From Heterostelium multicystogenum (lineage: Eukaryota > Evosea > Eumycetozoa > Acytosteliales > Acytosteliaceae): a stretch of 54,444 nucleotides of DNA. This document shows positions 11,248 through 23,300 of this stretch, piece after piece (within the stretch, counting starts at the first letter, position 1; each line of letters starts with the position of its first letter). The translations under genes and the position numbers were made by a program. The stretch spans positions 1-54,444 of the forward strand of contig RCNN01000219.1 in NCBI GenBank assembly GCA_003667245.1, read 5' to 3'. Under the pieces are notes generated by a model. That model was not told the origin of the DNA. It made no database searches and saw only the letters and a program-made list of their open reading frames with translations.

Positions 11248-14200
11248 ATGGATGATATTAAGAAATCAAAAGATAAATTGAATAATTCGGGTGGTGTAAC
11301 GCCTGCGCCTACAAAGAAAGAGAAGAAAGACAAGAAAGATAAAGACAAGAAAGACAAGAAAGACAAGGAGAAGAAAGAAAAGGAAATAAAGAAGGAGATC
11401 GAGCGTGAAAAGGAGCGTGAGAGAGAACTCCAAAAGGAGCGTGAGAAAATAGAAAAGGCAAATGGCACCTACAAAGAGAAAGAGAAGGAACGTGAGAAAG
11501 AGCGTGAGAAAGAGAAAGAGGCCAATGGCAGCAAAGACAGTGGAGGACTGTTTAGCAAGGTCGTGAAGGTGGTTACTGGAGAGAAACAGAGCGAACCAGC
11601 ACCCCCAGCAACACCTTCACTCTCCACAGTAGCCACCCAAGAGAATCACAAGAAAGCGATGGATTTCTGGCAAAATCAAGCACCTACCAACAATACAAAC
11701 AGCAGCAACAACAACAACAATAATATATCGACTACCATTACAGTTTCACAGACATCGCCTCTCTCCAATTCTCCACCCTCTCCGACCAACAACTCTCTGA
11801 GCAGCAATGGCGCAAACAAAGACGGAGATAGCAAAGATACAAAGGAGAAAGAAAAGGATAAGGACAAAGAAAAAGAAAAGGAAAGCAGAATGGAGACAAG
11901 ATCGATGTTCTTCTCTAAAGTGCTCGACAAGTCAAAAGATAAAGACAAGGAAAAGGAAAAGGAGAAAGAGAAGGAAAAAGAAAAAGAAAAAGAGAGCAAT
12001 AGTATGAGCAGTAGCGGCAATAATTCACCACCAATGTCAAAGCGTGACGATGGTACCAACAGCCCAGTTAGTGAGGATCAAAAGAAGATCCTTCAGCATT
12101 TGGCCAACTTTTACTTCCCAATATGGTGACAGTATTAAAGTGATGATTGAAGTGTTCTATCAACCACTGAAAAAGAGCGACCAACTCCTGACACAAGACG
12201 AAGTAAAGAAGGTATTCAACGTCATCGAATCGATATCCAGTTTCAATACAGTCATCCTCGAGGATCTCCAAAAATCATTAGCATCACCACAAACATCACA
12301 ACAACAACTAGTATCTATATTTCACAATTTGTAAGTTATATATATCCATTCTCCTTACCATGTCCTGTATAGACAATGAGCTACAGCATAGTGATATTAA
12401 CTCTAATGATTATTTTTATAGACTGGATATTTAAAGTTATATAAAGTATATGCGTTATTGTATAATTATGGATTGTCAGCATTATGTTCATTGGCATTCA
12501 ATAATACACGTTTCGATCATTTTCGTAAAGAGTGGAGAACAGAGATTACAAAATGATTTTAACTACAAGTTGGCACCAATAGTTGATTTCACAGGTAGGT
12601 GATGCTTGATATAACTGATTATATTACCAATGCTAATCAAACTATCAATTTAGCATCGAGTGTGATGAAGCCAGTTTCATTAAGTGATATATTTTGGTGC
12701 CAATTACGAGGCATCAAACACTCTGCAATCTGGATTGAATAATCTCAGAAAGACTGGATTGAATCCATCTTCGAATACCAGCAGTGCAAAGTTTACCAAC
12801 GAATATACTTACTACAGTTTACCATCACTTTTGATCCTGCCGATTCACTATCTAGCTAGATTCAACCAATTCTTCCGTACATTCATGGACTCAATTCCAA
12901 AACAATCACAGGACTACAAGACCTACACCAAACTTCATCATCAAATTGGCATTGTTGTAAAAGAGATTGTCATTGAGTCTAACAACATCAACAAAGTCAT
13001 TTCGATCTCAAATTCCATTAAATCAAATACCATTGGTTTGTTTAATGTAAATTATAAGAACATTTCTCAAACTTAAAAGAATCCATATACTAATCAAATC
13101 GATTAATGACAGAGCTATGAAATAGTACAGAGCAGAAGATTTTTGAAAGAAGGAAATTTAATTGAACAATATAATAATCAAAGAACCAATTATTATGCAT
13201 TCCTGTTCTCTGATATTATTATGTTTACCGAAAAGCTGGAAGATGCTCCTCCAAATTCAAATGTAAATTTAATTGCCTATGAAGGATCACTTCATTTATT
13301 AAAGAAATTGGAAAGAGTATCAAATGTACAAGTTGATGATCCTGAGCTTGGTTTCGGTATGTTGGCTAGTTTACAAATCAATTAGACATCACAATGTCAA
13401 AATGCTAACTCTATTTTTTTCATGTTAACATTAGAATACAGAAAAGGATTCCAAATTAAAACAAAAGAATCGTCTATATTTTATATGGCATTGAATGAAA
13501 AGGAAAAAAGGAGAATGGATGCTAAGTTTTCAACAAGCAACAAGAAAGACGCCATCTTCAACTCATGCTAATAGTTTTTCAATGGGTTCTACACCAAGCG
13601 CCACTACTACAGGTGGTGGAGATGACGATATTGATGACGAAGATCCAAAAAGATATTCAAGGTGTTATCAAGGCAATCTCAAGTGGTCAGCGTACCAAAG
13701 CTAGAGTTGAATGCCCAGATCTTAAAGACCGGCGAACCTAAAACTGGTTTTTACACAGTTGTCATCAACTAATTTCATTACACATCTCTTCTTTGCGCCA
13801 AATACTATGACTGAGAAGATTATGAATCTGCTCGTTGCATATGTCTCGGTCAGTCGTTCACTGACACACTTGACTTTATCACAGAATGCATTGTCTCCCA
13901 CATGGGCTATTGCATTGGGAGATGCACTCAGATACAACCAATCTTTGACACAGCTAGACTTGAATGAAAGCTCAAATCAATAATAGTGGATTGGCAAGTG
14001 TCGTAGATGGTGTCTTGTCTCATCCCTCATTGTCAATCTTGAGTTTGACATGCAATGCCATAACAAATGATGGAGCATCACACATTCTTAGATTGTTGCG
14101 ATATCAACAAACAATTAATGCACTGTTCTTGGAGGACAATGCTATTTCACCACCTATGGCTATAGAGTTATACGATGCTTGGCTCTCCAACTACACCACT

Positions 14201-17200
14201 TCGCTTACACTTTTAGTATTCAGCTCCACTCCACCAGACTATGGAGAGAAGATTAAAAACAAGATTTACATATAAAGAATCGTCTCGATCTTAGAAAACG
14301 CCGTGAAACCTCAAACAAACCTGCACCTCCATCTCAACCAAGAACGCTTCTCGATCTTGGACATCTGGATGCATCGGAAATCACTGTTGCTTACTTGAAC
14401 AAGTTAAACATGCTACAGCTGGACAACCGTAGACTTGCAGATCTCACGGAATTGTATTTGGGATCACAATTGTATTACTACACTACCACCAACCTTCTTT
14501 AAGGAGCTACAAAGAGTTCAAGTTTTGGATCTCTCATCAAATCAGATCAACCAACTGCCAAATGATATTGGAGAAGCCAAAGAGTTGCGTCGTCTTAATA
14601 TTTCACACAACAATTTGTCTTCCCTTCCAACAGGTTTGCAACAGTTGAAGCAACTTCAGCACCTTGATATTAGCTTCAATGTCATTGAATCGATTGCCGA
14701 TGATGTACTACCAGTATTGACTTCACTCAAGACCTTGATGATGCAGAGAAATTTCTTTAGTCGTTTACCAACTACCCTGTTTACCAGTTTAACCAAATTG
14801 GAGGCTTTTTCTATCAATGGTGCGCCATGTTTCCACCCAATTAAACAGAGAATTCTCGAAGCATGGGCTTTGCGAGTTCAAAAGATAGATCTCTCAGAAT
14901 CAAATATTGGATTCCTTCCATTGGAGATTGGAAATATTGTCACACTTACAGATTTGAACATCAGTCAAAATCGTATTAAAACCTTGCCTCCTCAGATTGG
15001 TCAATTGGTTAACCTTGTTAATCTTGATATCTCCTACAATCAAATTAGTGAGTTACCTTGGCAGTTGTCAAAGTTAGATAAATTGAAATCAGTTGCTATC
15101 GTTGGTAATCCACTTAGTTCTGAACTAAAGATCGAGCTTCCAGAGATTTTTACAAGACGAACAGCTTACTGGTATTCTTACCTATCTTCGTTTACAACCA
15201 GTATCGAAGGACCTACCTTGTATGAGAATGAAGCTTATGTTGGTTGGCCAAGAAACGTAGGAAAGACCTCAATTGCCAAGTGTCTCAAGAAAGAAGTCAT
15301 TCCAGTTTCAAAGAAACTTCGTCAAACCATTGGTCTTGGAACACGTAGAAAGACAACTGTCGTCGAACCTGAGCCCCAATTTGGTAACACCGCAATGGCA
15401 ATCAATCCACTCAACACAACACTCAATTTATCGACAGACGGTATTGATATGGATGATTGGAAACCAAATTCACAAGAGGATTCAGCCACACCAGTCACAT
15501 TCAGTTTGTGGGATTTCGCAGGTCAAGAAGTTTACTATTCAACACATCAATTCTTTATATCGAGTCGATCACTCTTCATTGTAGTATTCAACATGGCCAC
15601 ATTCCACATTGAATCTGAATCTAGAGTTCCCTATTGGCTTCAATGTATTGAAGCTTGGGGTGGAGACGCACAGGTCATCTTAGTTGGTACACATCTTGAT
15701 GAGCTAGCATCTGGACAGGAAGAAAAGATTCAAGCCGAAATCGAAAGTAGATTCTTTACTACTTTCCCATCCATCAAGGGATTCCTTCCAGTTAGCTGCA
15801 AATCAGGCAAGAACATCAAACAAACTCCAAAATTTAATTGTTCGTCTTGGTCGCGCCGAGAAAAAGCTCGGTGTCAACTATCCAAGATCATTCTCTTCCA
15901 ATTAGAGTCATTGATCCTTAGCGAGCGTGAAATGAATACACCACCTATTATTACAATCGACGAATTCGCTGCAATGGCTGAATCTTGTGGTATCTCTGCT
16001 GCCCAAGTTCCAAGTGCTGCCCATTTCCTTCGTGAACTTGGTATCATTGTCTACTTTGATGATATAAAGTCAGGATTGGACTCATTTGTGTTCATTGAGC
16101 CACCTTGGTTGACCAAACTGATGGCTACACTCATCACCAGCAAACCAAACTTTGGTACAGTCTGGTGTATTGGAGCAATCAAATCTTCATCAAATTTGGA
16201 AACCACCCGATTTCCCACATCATCTTCACCATGTACTTTTAGCTATTCTCCAAAGATTCGAAATCATTCATCCACTTCCAGATCCAAAGGTGGTCAATAC
16301 CACACCAATACCACAAAATATCAAACCACAGAACAACATATCTAAACTTAAATCAAATTTCCTCACAGCCAATCAATCAAATTCACCGGCCAATACTACT
16401 ACCAGTACTGGCAATGTTTCAAAGTTGAACAGTAAATTTGGTGGATCCATTTCCAAAGGTTCTTCCCTGAATATTGCAAAGAATTTATCTGCTCAAAATG
16501 AAAGTCAAACACCATCAGCTTTGTCCTCACCTTCTCATCAAACAACACTTGTTGCCAAAGTCAGTGTTAAGCACTTAATTCCAGTTCTTTTGAACGAAGA
16601 CAGACCAGCATCAATGGACAAGGTTCTCGATGAACTCAAGAAAGAGACTTCACCAGTTTTCGAGAGAATTTACCAATTTGAATTCCTTCCGATTGGTATG
16701 TTTTTCCAAATTGATGATTCGTATTATGCATTTTACCACAGTCAAAGAGTATTGGAAGTTTGGTTTATTGGTAGATCGTGAGTCATCTATGTCCTTGATA
16801 GAAGCCACCTCCAATCAGGTGTTAATTAGAGCATGGGGTAAGAATGCAGTCAATCTCCTTCGTTTCATCGTTGAAACAGCAGAGGTATTATTGTCCGGTT
16901 GGTACAAGTTGAGATTCCAATTCCTAGTACCTTGCAATTGTTCCAACTGTAAGACAATTGCAAATATGTCTGGTACCACTACACTTCCACGTGGACTTAA
17001 TCTCTCATCTGACAAAGCATTTGTTAATGATGGTGCTGAGCCATTAACTGCACAACAAATCCAACAACTAGCCATCCAACTACAACAGACAGGACTCGGA
17101 ACAAGTAAAGATGGACAGCCCACCTCCGGTTACTCGCCTACCAACACTAATCTGCAGCAAACTTTGCCTCGTATTAGTGAAGATCCCACAGATTCAGGAT

Positions 17201-19174
17201 TGGATTTCACTGAGGACTATGAGAGTGACATATCACCAGGTGGAACTCTCAAAGCGAAGAGAAAGAAGAATGCAGGTCCCAAGTTCCTTACTCTCTACAA
17301 AAATAAGCAGACCAAGCTTAAGGATTCAAAGAATTTCCTAAACAGCGCATCAGCACTCATTAATCAAAGTTTCTCTTTCAAGAATAATGACTTGCGTACT
17401 CATTTCCTCTATGAGGACTGTGAGCGTGCTATCATTGCCAAAAAGACAGAATTGATTTGCAAGTCTGCTTTGAATGGTGAGGAAAAAGCAATCAAGCTAG
17501 AGTCAATTGTACCAGAACTTCTTTTAAGCGATATGGGTTCCAACTTTACTATCGATTATAAGGATATGGAGATCATTGAAAAGATTGGAGAAGGTGGTTT
17601 TGGAACAGTATATAAGGGTCGTCTTCGTGGTCAGTTGGTAGCTATCAAACAATTAATCATCGAGGGTCGTTCGCAATCTGAAGAGATTTTCCGTGAGTTT
17701 AGACGTGAGGTTTGGTTATCTAACACACTAAACCACAAATCCATCGTGTCATTGAAAGCATGTTGCTTGAACCCATGTTGTTTGGTAATGGAGTACATAC
17801 CCAATGGTAACCTTTATGACTTTATCCGTAAACAAACCAATGCTCCATGGCTTACAAGAATCAAGATTGCCCAAAATATCGCTTCTGCCATTCAATATCT
17901 CCATGATTTTAACCCAAAGATTTGCCATCGTGATCTAAAGTCACCAAATATACTCATGCTCCAAGATATGAACTCGGAGATTGTCTGTAAAGTGAGTGAC
18001 TTTGGTGAAACTAGAGCTGTAGTAACCTCTGCACTTGGACGTGAGAAACTATCAAATCCAATATGGTTGGCACCTGAAATCATGCGTGGAGAAGAATACA
18101 CTGAGAAAGCAGATGTTTACAGTTTTGGTATTATCCTCTGGGAAATTCTCACAGGATTATTACCATTCGATGAGTATCCAGTAGCTCATTCATCTTTCCT
18201 TTATCAATTGGAAGATGCAATCTGTGATGGTCTTCGTCCCACTATTCCACCATCGGCACCAACTAACTATGCTTCTCTGATTCAGGAATGTTGGCACAAA
18301 GATCCCACCCAAAGACCAACTTTTGCCCAAATTTCACAAAGATTACTAGCTATTCGTGACCAAAAAACTAAATTATGTCGTTCCAGTCCCACAACAGGAT
18401 AAAGCAGTTACTTCTACACCACAAGTATCCACACCTACCCCACAGGTATCTGCACCTACCCCACAGGTATCTACACCATCAGTAGTTGTCTCTAAGCCAC
18501 CCATTTCAGCAACACCACGCACCTGTACCATCAGCTCCAAAACCATCAATTAGCAATGGTGTTATAAAAACCAGCAGCCAAAACCTCTTGCTACGATATC
18601 AAAGCCACTTCCAACTCCTGGTGTGTCAAAACCAAGTACTGCATCGACATCATCGGATAATAATAACACCCCGGCAAGACCTCCAATTCAATCAAGTAAA
18701 AGTAGTTTTGTCACTTACTAGTACTACTAAATATTCAATCCCAAACACCAAGTCCAGTTGCCCCAACACCTCCATTCAAACCACCAACTCTTAGATTCAC
18801 CTTCAGTGTCACAAAAATTAGGATCAACAATGCTGAACAATAATGCTCCTACTTCTTCACCATCTCAAGGAACAACTGCTCCCTCGCCATCATCAGTAAG
18901 CCCATCCCTTGTAGGTAAATCTCAAAGCAGCTTCACTTTTGGAGCATCTGCACAATTAAACTCTCAATCACCAAGAACCTCAATGCCACCTATTCCATCA
19001 AATGGTAACGGTTCCCTCCGTATCAAAAAGCCAATGGCACTTGGAGCATTTGAACCAACCGAAACCACAGAGTCAGCAACACCACAAATTCCACCAACCA
19101 GACCATCTAAACCTCTACCACAAACCTGGAGTAATCAAAGCACCAATTTTGAAGAAGCCAGCAATGAACCATAA
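11248..19174 (+). CDS. roco5: Roco-family protein kinase with RhoGEF and PH domains (Roco5 type)
   Basis: Domains in order: a Lys/Glu-rich low-complexity N-terminus (11248-12060); a DH/RhoGEF domain (about 12070-13035, split by introns at about 12331-12421 and 12595-12653); a PH domain (about 13112-13560, FLKEGNLIEQYNNQRTNYYA); two leucine-rich blocks (13740-14270 and 14390-15120); a Roc GTPase (15235-15850) with P-loop NVGKTS, DFAGQE and THLD; a COR linker (15900-16960); and a kinase (17555-18340) with GEGGFG, VAIK, HRDLKSPN, DFGETR and APEIM. A Ser/Pro-rich tail follows. In Dictyostelium this order is known from Roco5. It should couple Rho-type nucleotide exchange and a Roc switch to Ser/Thr phosphorylation. 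Start is the first ATG of the KEKE frame. Frame changes occur at about 12120, 13540, 13690, 13970, 14280, 14440, 16340, 16770 and 18390. The Roc P-loop has one residue more than usual between its first Gly and GKT (GWPRNVGKT), in a stretch that may itself be miscalled. Confidence 0.93.
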
Positions 19175-19320
19175 ATTGAAATCTTCAAAGTTTATATTAT
19201 TAGTTTAACTGACTGACTCTGTCTTATTTATCTTCTCTGTAATGATCTTTTGAAAATTTCAATGTTGGTTAAATACAGATTGTTGTGAATATTTATTGTG
19301 TAATACAGACAAGCGCTTGT

Positions 19321-19863
19321 TTATCTTGTTTTAATGATAAAGTATAATGCAATATAGGGATGCATGTTTTTCATGTGGTTGGTTTCCTCCGGAAGATGGA
19401 ATGTTGTGTGTATGATGTGACAGAGGGTAGTTGGAATTTTTTGGTCCTTCACTTTTTTCTATCATCAACTTTACCATACATGGTGTTTGACCTCCATCTA
19501 AAAATCCTGTCGTATGCCAATGGTTAATCCCAGAGCCGCTCTGGTGTACAACAATGTAATCAGCAGGATTTCCAGAGCGGTGACTCCGGAATGATCGTGC
19601 GAGGCAATTTGTGATTCTAGAAGAGTGACGGATTCGGAACCACCTCTATCACCCAAATTTCTATTGGTTAATCCTTGACCGGCTCCAACACCAAGTGGAG
19701 ATCTTCCTCTCAAGTCTGGAAGGTAAGCAGGTGCATAGTTTGGAAGATTTGGGTCTCTAAGCACATTAGATCCCTGGTTGAGGATCCATCACACATTAGA
19801 AAGTCATCTGGAATAAATCTTGGATTTCGAAAAATACATTTCGATACAGCCAACAAAAGACAT
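19321..19863 (-). CDS. Phage-tail-collar-fold protein (microcystin-dependent-protein-like), frame-broken
   Basis: Five consecutive minus-strand segments in shifting frames together follow the tail-collar family from end to end. They are: an N-terminus at 19863 (MSFVGCIEMYF, as in family starts of the M-x-(Y/F)-(I/V)-G-x-I type); FLMCDGSS (family LCDG) near 19800; the hallmark YLPDLRGRSPLGVGAGQG then NRNLGDRGGSE and SHDHSG in 19764-19580; GNPADYIVVHQSG onward to HHTHNIPSSGGNQ; and the C-terminus NMHPYIALYFIIKTR with stop at 19321. About 180 residues is the usual family size. The family is known from phage tail fibres and many bacteria; a cellular role in an amoeba is unknown. The gene sits 146 bases from the Roco stop (convergent) and shares a 523-base divergent upstream region with FANCD2. 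At least four one-base shifts are needed, at a density like other genes here, so it may be intact in reality. Confidence 0.85.
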
Positions 19864-20386
19864 ACTAAGCCTTTATATAAAAAATATATGTTGATAAAAA
19901 GAAGATCATTCGGTCGAAAGTTGGTGTTGTTGATCTAAAATCTACAGAAATTAATTTTTTTCGTTTCTGAACTTGTCGATCAAAAGAGTTTAGGGGTAGT
20001 GTTGTTGTTTTGTTGTTTTTAAGATCGAGGGGTTGTTGGATCGATGAAAATACCTTTTTGAACCATCGATCAAGAATTCATAGTACTATGAATCTCAATA
20101 ATGAAGATAGATGTTATGATCTGATTTCCAGTGGATCAACTAATACATCTCTCCTATCCGGATTGCGCAAGAAAGTGTAGTTTGAACTTAAATGGTTGGT
20201 TTTGAATTGTGTTATTTTCTACTTTCTTTGTGATCTAATTTAAATTTAAATTAGAACAAATTTTCTTGGAAAATGTAAAAATTCATATTTTCAAAATCTT
20301 TGATCTTGGAATATTGGTTCTTCTTATTTTTATAACTTGACACACATTCAAACAAACAGATATTATATATATATATATACGTGATC
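19864..20386. other. Divergent upstream region between tail-collar gene and FANCD2
   Basis: AT-rich, with a TA run at 20362-20379 just before the FANCD2 start. It contains one 30-codon open frame at 20088-20180 (+) starting MNLNNEDRCYDLISSGSTN and ending LLSGLRKKV. It could be a small exon or an upstream ORF of FANCD2; no partner exon was identified. Confidence 0.4.
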
Positions 20387-23300
20387 ATGTCATTCCACCA
20401 AAGTAACGGTATGAAACAAGCAGTTTGTTTCTCCTTATATTAGTAGTAATAGTAACAGTAGTGGTAATGATCCTTCGCCGCCTAATCATCAATCAAAACA
20501 ACAACAACAGTCGTCTGCAAATAAGAAAACAAAAGACTTCATCTTCTGTAAATACATCAACACCAACAACACCAACCACACAGAGTAGCCAGCATAATAA
20601 TAATAATAACAGTAACAATAATCAAGTTAATAGTACATCTATACATTCAAATATTACACATTCATATGTCAATCTTGCAGATTTTCAACCTTTAGAAATC
20701 AGTAGAACATCTTTGTTAATCAAGCTGTTGGATATTTTGGGGTCCGTCTTGGTAACTATATATATGGTAAGTAATCATTGTTAGTATTGAACCAATGTAC
20801 CACTTACACAAATCTATGTTGGTAAATGAAGTACCCGATCCTCCCCAGTTCAAAAGACATTGCAGAAAGAATTAAGTTCAAAATGAAGCCAAAAAGAAAT
20901 CAGTTTATTGATGATTTGGACAAGTATTTGTTTTCAGATGAGATTGCATTGAAGATATGTCTGCTACCAGTTTCGACATCGCTAAGTGACAGATCTAACA
21001 CACTTTTTCAGACAGCTTCATCAAGATATTGCTTTCAGTACCTTGCATTCAATCAAAGATTATCGACAAGATATTAGAGAAGTCAATGGATTATCTGAGC
21101 AACATTGAGTATGTAACGAATAATTATTCATGGTATGACATATTACTGACAATTTTCCAATGATTTCTCTAGTGATGGAATTACATTTAACTACTCTAAA
21201 ACAGATATATTCACAGTTGAGATGGATGGAAAAATATACAGGACAAGGAGATCACAGCTAAATTGGTTCAAACATTTGGATATTCTTCAATGTAATCCAG
21301 CCTTTAAAAGAAAGATTTGATTAGTTTTATACCAGAGAATTATCGATGACTCTGGACATTCGATCATTGTCGAAACACTTCTTGGAGTCATTGAAGAGGA
21401 CAGTTCCTTCACCGTAGCTGTACTCGATACACTTGGTAGTCTTACTCTGAGTCAATCTTTAAAGTCTAAAGCAAGAGAAAAAATCTTTACATGCCTCAAC
21501 TCTGCAACTCTTGATGAGTTGCCTGTCATAATCAATTCACTATTACAATCGAATTCACCAAAGGAATCCACTGATGTAAGTTCAAGTAACCCTTCGCATA
21601 CACCCCTTTGTTTACTAACCCGTGGTATAATATAGACAATTAAAAGACTTAGAAGTAATTTGAATTTTCCCGCCTAGATATATTTATGGATCTGGTGGAA
21701 GTAGCACATTGTCATCTTTCAGTGATAAAAAGCAAAAAGAGCAACAAAATGCAGGTGAATCTTTGGTTGTTGATTCTCTCAAAACAAATTTTTAGATTCA
21801 AAAAAGATCTTTGTGTTTCTTTTCTGAAGGAAATCAACTCAATCAGTGACCCTGTAAGTTTATTAAGTTTATAGAGTTGCAAATAGTTATTGACGCAAGG
21901 TTCCATTCCAAACTTAGAAATATCAAATTTTGGATATGTGGATACTGTTATTATATATTCATTTTGGAATACCCCAAAGGACATTGAATCATTGTTTTAA
22001 GAAGAAGATCGCCAATTCATTGTTTTACCAAGCGTCCTCTTGATTTCAAGTATTTCAAACCATGCTGTAGCTTTAAAGGATTATTTCAAAACATTTTTGT
22101 TCACTTTGTGACTGCTTCTTAAGAACTTTTGATCCAAGAATCAGATCTTTTGGTGTAACTTTTTATGTTACATTATTCAAGACTTTCACAGAGCGATATT
22201 ATCAGCAGGATATCATTGAGTCCCTCACCACTCACATCGGAAGTGGAAATGGATCTGAAGTAGATGAGGCCCTCCAAGTTTTGAACCTCATTGCACATCA
22301 AAATCTAGAGAATCTTTTACCTTACACCACTTATATTAAAGGAATTCTAGATCACATTGATGCTTTGAATGAGAATCAAATTCGTCAATTATTTCAAGTA
22401 TTTGGACAACTTGGTTATATCACTAAGATTGAGATCTCAAACCCAACAGCTACACAGTCCACTTCTATCATTAAGGTATAGTTTGAGACCAAATGATCTG
22501 ATTTCTAGTGACTTGGAGATCTTCTCCCGAAAACAGATCACAAACTCGATGACCAAATACAAAAAAATTGGAATCATTGCAATATGTTCTCAAATTCAGA
22601 GATTGGCGACAATACCTCCAGACTATGAGGCAAAAATACTAGAAAAGCATCCTGGTGAGAAAGAAAAGCTGTTGGAAATATCAGATGATTTATTTAGGGA
22701 CATCGTTCAGCTGTTGGAAACTATGTTAACAAACTGCAAGAATTCACAGGTTGCAAGGGCATATCTCTATGACGAAATTGTTAATATCTATAATTCTAAA
22801 AAATCAACATTTAGCATGAAAGTTGTCAATTGGGTAGCAGATAAGCTCGAAACTGACCTGCGTGATTCTTTCCTCCAGGATCACATGTCTCGTGACTCAG
22901 ATGATTTATGGTTCAATGAGGAGAAATGAATCGATCGCTCTCATCATATATCCCAATCTAATTGAAGGAGGATTTCATCGTGATAAACTTATTTGTTTAT
23001 CCTCTCACTTCCGTTTACTTCAGACTTTTATTCGTGCATCAACAGGATCACTCGATCAGATAGAGACACTATTAATTTCACCCATTGAAATGTACAGTTT
23101 GGAAGTTTTCGATTCCTTTCAATCAGCAAAGATAAAGATACTTATGGACTTGCTTGTTTTATGCTATTAATTGGATCCGTGAGCTTCTAAATGCCTTTTC
23201 AACCCAAAACTCTAATCATGCCAAGCTTGTAAAGAAAATAGAGAATCTCATCGATTTGGAGTCTAAGTTCAATAAGGTACTATCGCATTGCTATGCATTT

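Noticed and set aside
11676..12059. Minus-strand Ser/Phe/Leu-rich frame opposite the Roco N-terminus
   Set aside because: It is the complement of the Lys/Glu/Asp-rich low-complexity region.
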